Positions 31,200 through 39,459 of a stretch of DNA of 64,000 bases are shown piece by piece. Both the position numbers and the translations under genes were made by a program. Under the pieces are notes generated by a model. That model saw only the letters and a program-made list of their open reading frames with translations. It was not told the origin of the DNA and searched no databases. Within the stretch, counting starts at the first letter, position 1, and every line of letters starts with the position of its first letter. Source of the stretch: RGVD01 sp040403075 (GTDB taxonomy: Bacteria > Bacteroidota > Bacteroidia > UKL13-3); NCBI GenBank assembly GCA_040403075.1, contig JBBALJ010000003.1, positions 1 through 64,000 of the forward strand, read 5' to 3'.

Positions 31200-31330
31200 T
31201 TGCCAAAAGCACTCGTTTCTTTGTTAATCATCCATCGTTTACCGCACATTATGCAGAAAAGTTCCATATGTAATTTTTGTGAAAATACTCTATCTATACA
31301 AACTCTGCCATTACATTTGCCACACCACAT
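31145..31330 (-). CDS. Small zinc-ribbon protein
   Basis: A 61-residue protein starting MWCGKCNGRVCIDRVF, with CxxC pairs C3-C6 and C25-C28 (FCIMCGKRW). A compact zinc ribbon. The ATG at 31330 shares a base with the phosphoesterase stop (TAATG). Confidence 0.65.
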   Translation of the reverse strand: MWCGKCNGRVCIDRVFSQKLHMELFCIMCGKRWMINKETSAFGKWLDQKETANKKSYGISS

Positions 31331-32130
31331 TATAAAGTAAATACCTTTCCGTCTACTACGCATGAGTAGTCTGGTGAAACATGAATCATTTGAACATGGG
31401 GATAATCATTTACAATATGGGCAACAGCAAAGCCTTTTTGCCAGTCATGGTGTTGAGTATACTTCATTCCTGGTCCTTTTTCGTCACACATGTGACCAAT
31501 TTCATATCCTCTTAGAGTTTCTCCTAAGCCATTGTTTCTTAGTTCGTAAGTAACCATGTGTGAAGCAATTCTATGAGAGTGTCCTCTAATTAAAGATATC
31601 TGCATATCTTCCATATCTTTTCTAGCAGATCCTGTTGCAGCAATAGACATTCCGTGGTGAACATGTATATCTCCAAAGCGGCGCTTAGGTAAATCATCAT
31701 AATAAATATAATCATATCCTAAAGAATCTAAAGACCACAATGCTTCAGGTGTTACCTCGTTTATATAGTCAGGAAGCTTTGCATCAACATAATTAAAAAT
31801 TCTTATATCATGATTTCCTAAAGCTGAAAACAATTGTGCGTTAGGAAGCATCTCTCTAGTCTTAGCATAAAAATCTCTAGCACCCTTTGCTTCATGTCGC
31901 ATCATTGGAACAATTAAATCTTTGCTATCATTTTTATGAAGTTGTAAAAATTCAGCAGAACGACCCTCAGTATATTTGCTATAGCAAGCTTGGTCATCTG
32001 TATCTCCAAGGTAGTCTACAACATCTGGCTTAAACCACTTCATTACCTTAAACCAAAGCGCAATCATCTTATCATCTTGATACGGGAACTGTTGATCGGA
32101 TGATAGCATCCATTTTAAATCGTTGCTCAT
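31330..32130 (-). CDS. Calcineurin-like metallophosphoesterase
   Basis: A 266-residue protein with the two-metal site in order: SSDQQFPYQDD (D-x-Q variant of the first motif), DYLGDTDD, ALGNHD, VHHG and RGHSHR. The Q in place of the usual His in motif I is a variant. Such phage enzymes are proposed to act on nucleic-acid ends or cyclic nucleotides. It is the first gene of the replication block, right after the promoter/operator at 32175-32212. Confidence 0.87.
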   Translation of the reverse strand: MSNDLKWMLSSDQQFPYQDDKMIALWFKVMKWFKPDVVDYLGDTDDQACYSKYTEGRSAEFLQLHKNDSKDLIVPMMRHEAKGARDFYAKTREMLPNAQLFSALGNHDIRIFNYVDAKLPDYINEVTPEALWSLDSLGYDYIYYDDLPKRRFGDIHVHHGMSIAATGSARKDMEDMQISLIRGHSHRIASHMVTYELRNNGLGETLRGYEIGHMCDEKGPGMKYTQHHDWQKGFAVAHIVNDYPHVQMIHVSPDYSCVVDGKVFTL

Positions 32131-32150
32131 TTTCTACCTTAATATGTAAA

Positions 32151-32172
32151 AAAGTCACGGGTACGTGACTTT
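32151..32172 (-). terminator. Terminator-like hairpin just after the replication-block promoter
   Basis: AAAGTCACG-TACC-CGTGACTTT on the minus strand followed by more T residues (TTTTTTAC). It ends the structural transcript or attenuates the promoter whose -10 is 13 bp upstream. Confidence 0.7.
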
Positions 32173-32174
32173 GA

Positions 32175-32212
32175 TGTTACAGTAATTGTAACATATTAGT
32201 TTAGCTTGTCAA
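32175..32212 (-). promoter_or_regulatory. Promoter with inverted-repeat operator for the replication block
   Basis: TTGACA (32207-32212), 16-bp spacer, TG-extended TACAAT (32185-32190). The -10 is embedded in a perfect 7-bp inverted repeat TGTTACA-ATTAC-TGTAACA (32175-32193). The -35 begins one base after the stop of the last structural gene. A terminator-like hairpin follows at once. Confidence 0.72.
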
Positions 32213-32635
32213 CTAGTAGCAGATTGCCATGTAACTTATATAAATATTATGTTTAGTTGTTCCAGTAGGCATATACACATGTGCTGTAAATCCTTTTAAT
32301 GTTATTGACCCAGTCTTTGTTCCTACTGAAGGAGTCCAAACATTTGATGATCCGCCATGTCTTGTAGTAATTATAACTGCTTTTGGAGTACTGTTTAGCC
32401 CATCTCCTGGAAATGTAAAATCTTTTGTGTTGTGTCCTGGAGCTACTTGCCATGCTTCACTTGAAGCAGCACCAATAATTTGTGGTATATTTGCTTGCTG
32501 AACAGTATTATTAGTTACATTAACATTTGTTGTAGAGGCACCAATTTTTGGAATATTGGCTGCTAAATTATTAATTTGTAATTCCAGCGCACCAAGCTTG
32601 GCTGCGTCTAAAGGTTCTCCATCATTAAATGCCAT
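32213..32635 (-). CDS. Tail-tip/receptor-binding candidate with lectin-like C-terminus
   Basis: A 140-residue structural protein. Residues 1-60 are a helical then beta trimer-like stalk (LELQINNLAANIPKIG, TTNVNVTNN). Residues 62-140 (KDFTFPGDG, PKAVIITTRHGG, ITLKGFTAHVYM, NIYISYMAICY) have the strand order of H-type lectin domains found at fibre tips. It is last of the tail genes, where receptor-binding parts are common. Confidence 0.55.
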   Translation of the reverse strand: MAFNDGEPLDAAKLGALELQINNLAANIPKIGASTTNVNVTNNTVQQANIPQIIGAASSEAWQVAPGHNTKDFTFPGDGLNSTPKAVIITTRHGGSSNVWTPSVGTKTGSITLKGFTAHVYMPTGTTKHNIYISYMAICY

Positions 32636-33030
32636 TATAAATTTTCTCCTATGTCATGCGATTTTACTTCTAAATCAGATACTTCTATAACCTTTGATCT
32701 ATCTAATCCATACTTTAAAAATAGATCTGGGTCAGAAATGTGTCTTAGTTTATTCTGTGATACTAAATACATTTTACCATCTGAGATGTTTTTTATCAAG
32801 GTCCCGTCTCTAAACCCAAGCTTTCCTACAAGCTTAATTGTAGACAATGCTGATTCTGTTGCCTTTACGGTTGTAAAGGCCCATGACTTAGCGGCACGAT
32901 TTGATATCAAACGATATCTTTTACCATCTTTAATCCAATAGGTATTTTTATCTGTTTCCACAGCAATACCAGAAGGGAAATTAGTTGGCGATGTTATTAA
33001 GGTGCTCTGAATATTCTTGAACAGCTTCAC
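32635..33030 (-). CDS. Tail-associated protein with repeated beta motifs
   Basis: About 131 residues. Two similar blocks, NTYWIKDGKRYRLISNRAAKSW and GTLIKNISDGKMYLVSQNKLRHI, suggest a repeat that pairs W/Y with DGK and an R-x-I strand, as in small surface-binding modules. I prefer GTG 33030 (AAGGA 8 nt upstream), which keeps the overlap with the coiled-coil gene to 50 nt; the longer ATG start at 33096 would give a 116-nt overlap. It stops one base into the next start. Confidence 0.5.
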   Translation of the reverse strand: MKLFKNIQSTLITSPTNFPSGIAVETDKNTYWIKDGKRYRLISNRAAKSWAFTTVKATESALSTIKLVGKLGFRDGTLIKNISDGKMYLVSQNKLRHISDPDLFLKYGLDRSKVIEVSDLEVKSHDIGENL

Positions 33031-33163
33031 TCTTTGCTTCCTTTTCTTGAACCAATAAAGTAATTTCTGCACGAAGAATTGCAATTTGAGTTTCATATTG
33101 AGATACTACTTCTCCAATTCTTTGCTGTAATGCTGTAATAACTAGTTCGGCTTTATCTGCCAT
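32981..33163 (-). CDS. Short coiled-coil protein, tail region
   Basis: A 60-residue helix (MADKAELVITALQQRIGEVV..., heptad pattern) similar in type to the neighbour at 33174. Probably a structural or chaperone helper near the fibre genes. Confidence 0.6.
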   Translation of the reverse strand: MADKAELVITALQQRIGEVVSQYETQIAILRAEITLLVQEKEAKSEAVQEYSEHLNNIAN

Positions 33164-33173
33164 TTTTATATCC

Positions 33174-33401
33174 TTATTCTGCTAAAGCTTTAACTGCTGT
33201 TAACTCTGTGTTAAGAGCAGTAATTTGTCCTTCTACATCTTCTATTTGAGTTTCAAATGCTGTAATACTAGATGCTAGTGGAGCAGCCTTTGAATTTTCC
33301 TGCAAGATATCTATTTCTAAATTATATTTTGTATAGTTTAGGCTTTGAATGTGATTATTAATAATCTGTGCTTTTTCATCTTTGCTTAATTGAATTGTCA
33401 T
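33174..33401 (-). CDS. Short coiled-coil protein, tail region
   Basis: A 75-residue coiled-coil (FETQIEDVEGQITALNTELTAV). It begins a new transcription unit: GGAGG lies 5 nt before the ATG and a very good promoter stands at 33419-33447. With the neighbour it could form a fibre-associated bundle. Confidence 0.65.
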   Translation of the reverse strand: MTIQLSKDEKAQIINNHIQSLNYTKYNLEIDILQENSKAAPLASSITAFETQIEDVEGQITALNTELTAVKALAE

Positions 33402-33418
33402 ATTTGCCTCCTTCCTAT

Positions 33419-33447
33419 ATTATAACATAATGTCAAATTTCTGACAA
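33419..33447 (-). promoter_or_regulatory. Consensus promoter for the distal tail genes
   Basis: TTGTCA (33442-33447), 17-bp spacer, TGT-TATAAT (33419-33427). The best sigma-70-like site in the window. Start point near 33412, 11 nt before the coding start. Confidence 0.75.
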
Positions 33448-33504
33448 TGCTTGATGCTTTATTTTCTTTATATATATTACCATTTTTAATTAAATTAATC
33501 AAGG

Positions 33505-36225
33505 TTATACTCCATTGTTTGTACCGCTTACTACTTTTGCCCCTAAGCCGTCTGTAGCAACTTTTCTAACCTTTAGCCATCTAGAAGTTGAAGCCGTTAC
33601 AGTCAATGTTGTTAGAGTAGTAGCGGTAAATGCACTAAATCCACTAGTTGAACTTGTTGAGCTTATTGACCATTCGTATCCATTGGCTGCTGCTCCAGTT
33701 ACCGATCCAGCTGTCCACGACCAACTTCTTTGTGTGGAAGCTCCAGATCCAGAAGTTCCAGTAAAGGTTACGGTTGGATTTGTAAATGTAACTGTATTTG
33801 CTGTCCATGTTGCATAGAGAGTTACATTTGCACTTAAAGTATATGACGTTGAGGCTGCGTAACTTGTTCCACTTCCATTTGCTGCTGTGTTCCATCCAGC
33901 AAAACTAGCATTTGTTCTTGTAAACCCATTTGCTCTTAATGTAACTGATCCATTACCAGTTGTTGCTGTTGTAGCTCCTCCAGTATTTCCATTTCCATTA
34001 TATGTAATTGTAAATGAATTAACTACTGTATTAGACGTTCCAGATGCGGTTGCAGTTGTGTTATTTGTTCCAGCAACGGATTTAGTAACTAAAATTGAAG
34101 TAGAAACATTGGAGCCCAAGCCTGTTACCGTTACCTCTCCAGTTGAAGAGCTTACCGAGTATCCAGTTGTTGCATTTATAGAGTACGTTGCTCCAGACTG
34201 AGCAGTAGCTACGGTAGCTGACCAGCCACCCGCTGCACTAACTCCTGCGTTATATGAAAATGCAACTGCGTCTGCTAAAGCGGAAGTAATTTGATTGCTA
34301 TAAAAATAATATGTAGTTCCATTTGTTCCAACTACTGTATCTCTTACTGCAAATACATAGGGTGTTCCAGTTGGATCATTAGTTGATATTACATAAGGAT
34401 TTGTTGTTCTTGTTGCACTACTTGTATCACCACCTGGAGACACAAGGTTTGCTGTGTTTGTGCTATATACAAGAACTGAGGTTTTTGATGCTTGATTGGT
34501 ATATGTTCCACCCGACCAAGTAATTGAGTCTCCATATTTAACTGTTGTAGTAGAGCCATTACTAGTTGCCGTTGCGCTTGGCGCAGTGCTTTGTGAAACA
34601 GCGGTAGAGGTCATATTAAATGCAATTCCATTACTCCAACTACTTGCTAAAGTTGATGGCCCTACTGATGTTTCTGTTGCCGTTAAAACTGATCTTACAT
34701 ACATATATTGTGTTGCTGTAGATGTTGGCCCTGTAGTATCTGTAAGAGGGCTTGAAGACCCACTTGCATCTGCTGCAACTGAGGTTGTTGGAGCAAATGC
34801 CGTACCCCACCAAAACATTTGATAGAATGGGCCAGAGCCTCCAGTGAAGTTAGCAGAAACGGAACCTCCTTGTGGACCTACAGTTACAGAATCTAATGTG
34901 GGTGCGGTTAATATTGGAGCTTGCTGATTTGCAGATGTAACAACAGAAGTAAAGCTATCATCTATATCAGAGTTTGTAATATCTTTCCATACTGTATCTG
35001 ATATAGTGGTCCAAGTAAAAGCGGATTGGCTTCCAATAGTTCCATTAAAATATGATCTTAAAACTGATCCTGCTGACCAGAGATAAGGACCAGGTATTCC
35101 TGAATATCCAGTAAATCCGCTACTGTAATATCCTGGACCATTTGATTGAGTGGGAACCGAAGCACCTCTTCTTACTATATAAATATCACAATAAGGTTGT
35201 CCTGTATAAAATTTAATTTGATAATCTATTGCATTTGCTGCGGCTCTTACTAAAGGAGATTGATAATTATAAGATCTAAAATATAAATAATAATTGCTGC
35301 TGTCAGAATACTCTTGAAGTTTATATTGAACTAGATCAGAGCTATATATGTTTATATTTCTACCAGATCCTGGACTTGCAGCAGTGCTACCACCACCATC
35401 TAATCCTATATATCCATTAGAGCCAACATACAAAGTATTGCCAAAATTAAAAGCATAAGTATTTGTAACAGTTCCAGATGACGTGTATCCAGTTGTTGCT
35501 GACCCACCACTATTTGTTCCAGTAACTCGTACTCTAATTATTTTACCTAAATCACCTGCAACTATTGTGTATGTATTACTATTAATTGAATTAAATGCAG
35601 TAGACTGTCTAATTGTTCCATCCGACCAACTCCATTCATATTCAAAAGTACTTGGAGAAGTATCTCCAGTTATTGTTGTCGTACCCTTCCAAGTTCCTAT
35701 CTGCTCCAATGCTGATAATGTTCCTCCAACTATAGCCACTCCAGAAAGACTGTATAGTCCCAGGGCTACTGGAGAATATTTTGTTATCAAATATTCATAT
35801 GATTGTGCTGTTGTTGACCCAATTAAATTTGTTGCTGTAACTCTTAAGCAAATAAATTTATTGTCATCTGAATCAGTTGTAGTATATGTTGAAGATGTGG
35901 CTCCAGATATAGCGCTAAAAGCTCCAGCTACTCCACCGCTGTTGTTTGCTCTTTGCCATTGTCTCGCATAACTATTTGTTCCATTAGGAGATGTCCAACT
36001 TCCAAGGGAACCAGTCAGCGTTCCATATAAATTTGTGCTTCCAGTAATATTTGGTAGTACAGTATTTGCTGGAACTAAAAGTTTTGTAAATACTCTTGTC
36101 CAAGTAGTTGATCCTGTTTTAACCCAGGCCCCCAGCATCTCAGTCCATGTTACGCTGCCTGTTTTAACAAAAAGGGAATTAATTTTTGTCCAAGCACTGC
36201 TTCCAGTTTTACTCCATACGCTCAT
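33505..36225 (-). CDS. Tail fibre protein with Ig-like and InlB-type repeats
   Basis: A 906-residue beta-rich protein. It starts with three tandem units of about 16 residues (SVWSKTGSSAWTKINSLF, VKTGSVTWTEMLGAW, VKTGSTTWTRVFTKL), then several Ig/Fn3-like domains, a central globular beta part (about 280-450), and near the C-terminus a Listeria-Bacteroides (InlB B-type) repeat with NGNG...FAGWNTAANGSGTSY...LYATW. Such proteins bind host surface. Start ATG 36225 lies 2 nt after the upstream stop; an in-frame earlier ATG at 36327 would overlap the neighbour by 98 nt. Confidence 0.8.
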   Translation of the reverse strand: MSVWSKTGSSAWTKINSLFVKTGSVTWTEMLGAWVKTGSTTWTRVFTKLLVPANTVLPNITGSTNLYGTLTGSLGSWTSPNGTNSYARQWQRANNSGGVAGAFSAISGATSSTYTTTDSDDNKFICLRVTATNLIGSTTAQSYEYLITKYSPVALGLYSLSGVAIVGGTLSALEQIGTWKGTTTITGDTSPSTFEYEWSWSDGTIRQSTAFNSINSNTYTIVAGDLGKIIRVRVTGTNSGGSATTGYTSSGTVTNTYAFNFGNTLYVGSNGYIGLDGGGSTAASPGSGRNINIYSSDLVQYKLQEYSDSSNYYLYFRSYNYQSPLVRAAANAIDYQIKFYTGQPYCDIYIVRRGASVPTQSNGPGYYSSGFTGYSGIPGPYLWSAGSVLRSYFNGTIGSQSAFTWTTISDTVWKDITNSDIDDSFTSVVTSANQQAPILTAPTLDSVTVGPQGGSVSANFTGGSGPFYQMFWWGTAFAPTTSVAADASGSSSPLTDTTGPTSTATQYMYVRSVLTATETSVGPSTLASSWSNGIAFNMTSTAVSQSTAPSATATSNGSTTTVKYGDSITWSGGTYTNQASKTSVLVYSTNTANLVSPGGDTSSATRTTNPYVISTNDPTGTPYVFAVRDTVVGTNGTTYYFYSNQITSALADAVAFSYNAGVSAAGGWSATVATAQSGATYSINATTGYSVSSSTGEVTVTGLGSNVSTSILVTKSVAGTNNTTATASGTSNTVVNSFTITYNGNGNTGGATTATTGNGSVTLRANGFTRTNASFAGWNTAANGSGTSYAASTSYTLSANVTLYATWTANTVTFTNPTVTFTGTSGSGASTQRSWSWTAGSVTGAAANGYEWSISSTSSTSGFSAFTATTLTTLTVTASTSRWLKVRKVATDGLGAKVVSGTNNGV

Positions 36226-36229
36226 TTTA

Positions 36230-38140
36230 TCAACTCGTACTAAAGTAAATGTCGCCCAAGGAGCCGCCAACTGCGGATTGGATTGTTGCAGATGTTCCAG
36301 ATGAACCATACCATAAGGTTCTACCATTCATTAAAGTTCCACCTGAACCTACAACAACTGTAGGAGCATTATAAGAATTTGAAACATGTTGAGATGGCGC
36401 TCTAAATTCTGTATTATCTAGTCCAAATAATTGGAATCCTCTTGGATAAGGTGGGTCATCTACAATAGTAATTCTCATTTGAAGATCTCCAGTAGCATTT
36501 CCTTGACCAACAATTAATCCACCATCATTACCTAAAAAGAAATATCCATCTGCAGATTCAAGATAAACAGAATCTGTATTTGCGTATAAAAATGGTGTAT
36601 TCAAATATAGCTGATTTGTTTGTGTAATAAATCCAGAGTCTATTGTAAGAGTTCCAGTAAAACTATTTGGGTTTGCTCCAGTTGTAATAATTTTTCCATA
36701 TAGGGTTGCATCTTGTGCCAACATATTTCCAGCCATGTCTACTGTAAATTTTGGAGATACGCCAGATCCTATTCTTAGTCCAGAAGCCGTATCCATTTTA
36801 ATATAATTTCCAGTGTCTGAAACATTGGATGCTGTTGTTCTTAATTCAATTTTAGATCCGCTTGGGTCAAGCATAATATTTGGATAAGCTACTGCTGAAT
36901 TTTTTAACGCCTGGCTATTAATTACCCATCCACCAATGTTTCCAGCAAGAGCTGTCATACTTCCGCTTCTTACTGTAAAATTACCACCACTTGCTCCAAG
37001 GTCTCCAGTAAATTCCCCGCTTGCTCCAGTGATGCTTCCAGTAAAAGTTCCGCTTGCTCCACTAATATTTCCAGTAAAAGATCCGTCTCCAACAATAGTT
37101 AATTTATTTCCATTATAACTTAATACTGGATTTGAAACTCCGCCTGAACCATATATTGTTAATGGATCTCCTGTGCCAGCTAATTTTACATGCTTGCCAA
37201 CTGTTGCTCCAACAGTAATTATAGAAGATGAAGAAAGTGTTCCAGTTGTAATTTGATCTGCAACAACAGAAACAATATCTCCTGCTCCTACTTTTCCAAT
37301 TTGTTGTGGATTTCCTGTAGCGCTAACTGCAGTAGAAGTATCTGTACCATTTGTAGTTGCTATTTTTACAAAGTAGTCGACTCCATAAGTCATTGCAACA
37401 CCATTAACAAGTGTACCAACTCCTATATTTATTATGTTCTGTCCGTTTTTAAAATTAAATACATCCACTTGGTTTGAAGCCGATGGAGTAAATCCTGCTG
37501 TTGTTCCTACATAAACTTTAGCCGCATCAAATCCGTATGGCTGATCTGTTCCATCTGCTCTCTTTCCATCCCATGTGACTTGAATTGCTCCTAAAACTGA
37601 TTTAGATGTTGGTACAGATGGAGTAACGGAAGCTGCTGGAGTTTGAATATTTGCAGTAGGGTCTGTAACTACAATTGTAAAAGTTGTACCAACAGTGCTA
37701 GTAACTCCAGTCGGAGATACTGATCTTAATTCAACTTGATAAGTTCCTGCTGGTGTTGCAACTATTGTTGTTCCATTTGTAGAAAAAGAATAAACAACTT
37801 TGCCAATACCATAAGTTCCGCCAATAACATATACGTCAACACGTTTTGCGTTTGTTGGAAATGTAGAAAGAGTTACTGGTATTCCAGCGCTTCCAGTAGC
37901 AGGAACTGTTGACGAAGGAACTGCTGGTGCTGATTCATTTGATGTTGTAACAACATATGATGGAGACCATTCGCTTGTCTTTCCATCATCGTAAACCCAT
38001 TGAAATTGAACTGCATATGTTTTACTAAGCTTTAAATTTTTAATTGATACACTAAAATAATCTTTATCGATATCTGGTTGAGTAGATACTGCAAGATCTG
38101 CGGGAACAGTTTTGTTTCCAGTTTCTAGTGTATCAGCCAT
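36230..38140 (-). CDS. Tail protein with Fn3 domains and collagen-like GASG repeats
   Basis: A 636-residue protein. Two N-terminal Fn3/Ig-like domains (about 25-160, 160-290), then a central segment with repeated GxxSGASGxFTG units (near 355-395), then a beta-helix/prism-like part naming an INSQALKNS strand and a final domain (500-636). The GASG repeats and following layout resemble central tail-spike or DUF1983-type tail-tip proteins. It starts one base after the upstream stop codon. Confidence 0.75.
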   Translation of the reverse strand: MADTLETGNKTVPADLAVSTQPDIDKDYFSVSIKNLKLSKTYAVQFQWVYDDGKTSEWSPSYVVTTSNESAPAVPSSTVPATGSAGIPVTLSTFPTNAKRVDVYVIGGTYGIGKVVYSFSTNGTTIVATPAGTYQVELRSVSPTGVTSTVGTTFTIVVTDPTANIQTPAASVTPSVPTSKSVLGAIQVTWDGKRADGTDQPYGFDAAKVYVGTTAGFTPSASNQVDVFNFKNGQNIINIGVGTLVNGVAMTYGVDYFVKIATTNGTDTSTAVSATGNPQQIGKVGAGDIVSVVADQITTGTLSSSSIITVGATVGKHVKLAGTGDPLTIYGSGGVSNPVLSYNGNKLTIVGDGSFTGNISGASGTFTGSITGASGEFTGDLGASGGNFTVRSGSMTALAGNIGGWVINSQALKNSAVAYPNIMLDPSGSKIELRTTASNVSDTGNYIKMDTASGLRIGSGVSPKFTVDMAGNMLAQDATLYGKIITTGANPNSFTGTLTIDSGFITQTNQLYLNTPFLYANTDSVYLESADGYFFLGNDGGLIVGQGNATGDLQMRITIVDDPPYPRGFQLFGLDNTEFRAPSQHVSNSYNAPTVVVGSGGTLMNGRTLWYGSSGTSATIQSAVGGSLGDIYFSTS

Positions 38141-39052
38141 TTAGAATCCTAACACAACTCTATATTCTATATCAACCGCTCTACCAGATGGCTTAACTAG
38201 TGGTGTACTTAATACTGATCTACTGATCATTCCATATGTTGGGTCAAATGTATCTTCGTCATTAATTCTAATTCCGTCAAAGTAAACTACTGTTGCTCCG
38301 CCGCTTCCAGCCGTTACCTCTACGCCTATTTTTGTGATAGTAGTAAAATCTGGAGAAGTTGCCGTAACGTTAGAAAATAGATTATTTAATGTTGTAGACT
38401 GTATCTTGTCTCCAGTGCCAGAAAGAGGAGTAAAGTCTACCCAACAATACGCCGTATCTGAGCTGTAAAGTTTTACTCTAATTTTAGAAACATTTGAATC
38501 TTCTTTTTTGTAAGCTATAGAAATCGTATCGTTAACACTGTATCCAGATAAATCATAAGACACTAAAGAGTTTTTGTATTCTTTTATTGAGCTAGCAGAA
38601 ACATTATATTGAATCATATTTTCGCCAATTTTTGCTGTAAAAACAGGGCTAGATGTATTTGGCTTCAAGATTGGATTATATGTTCCATCAGACCATAATA
38701 GATTATTTTCAAAGTCTGTTAAAAATTTACTGTCATAGCTATTTAAAGAAGTTCTTGCTCCTGGGTATAAAGCAACCTCTGAAATAGTACCAGCAATATC
38801 TTGCGGTATTGTGGCCTTATATATTGCTGTGTAAGAAAATACTGGCTCGCTATCAACATCTACACCAGTCTGTGTGATATCAATACTTCCAAGAGACGCT
38901 GGTAGTCTATAGAATTCAAACTCTAGTCTTGTATCTTTGCCCTTGGCGTTAACTGCAGTTGTTCCAATTCCTAAGGCCAGGTCTTTTTGTGCAAAACCTA
39001 TGTTGCCAGATATGTAGCTGGTTAAAAATCTTTTTCCAAATTTAGTTATCAT
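38141..39052 (-). CDS. Minor tail protein
   Basis: A 303-residue beta-rich protein. The N-terminus (TSYISGNIGFAQKDLALGIG) and the ISEVALYPG segment recall tail-tip proteins that carry a built-in jelly-roll; the region 130-265 (WSDGTYNPIL, FTAKIGENMIQY, VVYFDGIRIND) looks like a carbohydrate-binding module. Overlaps its upstream neighbour by 4 nt. Confidence 0.65.
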   Translation of the reverse strand: MITKFGKRFLTSYISGNIGFAQKDLALGIGTTAVNAKGKDTRLEFEFYRLPASLGSIDITQTGVDVDSEPVFSYTAIYKATIPQDIAGTISEVALYPGARTSLNSYDSKFLTDFENNLLWSDGTYNPILKPNTSSPVFTAKIGENMIQYNVSASSIKEYKNSLVSYDLSGYSVNDTISIAYKKEDSNVSKIRVKLYSSDTAYCWVDFTPLSGTGDKIQSTTLNNLFSNVTATSPDFTTITKIGVEVTAGSGGATVVYFDGIRINDEDTFDPTYGMISRSVLSTPLVKPSGRAVDIEYRVVLGF

Positions 39053-39441
39053 AATGATTGTACCCTCACATTTACTCCTTTTAATTTTTTACCGCTAGAA
39101 TTTTTAATTTTTAAATTTAAAGTTACGCTTGGCAATCCAGCGTCGCTGTATACTACTGAATTTGATACTACTGTTATATCTCCTAAAGATGGCGTACTAG
39201 ATACTGATGCTCCAGTCCCATCTGATGATCCGTCTCCTGGCTCTGTAATAAAAACAGTTACGTCGTCCCCTGTTTCATCAGTAGTTAAATCTGCTGATGC
39301 TACATACATTGGGCCTACAATATTTCCTGGTATTACTACTTTAAAATTTGGAGCTAAGTCTGTGTTTTCTGGAGAATTAGCATATAAGGTTATCGGGGAA
39401 GTAGTTCCAACTCCCGTAGTAGATATCTTTGCTTTTGTCAT
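39049..39441 (-). CDS. Small minor tail protein
   Basis: A 130-residue beta-sandwich-like protein, Thr/Ser/Gly-rich (GDGSSDGTGASVSSTPS). No family recognised. Placement between tail-tip genes and lack of catalytic motifs suggest a structural role. Confidence 0.55.
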   Translation of the reverse strand: MTKAKISTTGVGTTSPITLYANSPENTDLAPNFKVVIPGNIVGPMYVASADLTTDETGDDVTVFITEPGDGSSDGTGASVSSTPSLGDITVVSNSVVYSDAGLPSVTLNLKIKNSSGKKLKGVNVRVQSL

Positions 39442-39459
39442 ATTGTCATTATACCATTA

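Noticed and set aside
33515..36304. Several plus-strand open frames opposite the tail fibre
   Set aside because: Low-complexity Val/Pro/Leu-rich translations caused by Ser/Thr/Gly-rich coding on the other strand; no start signals.
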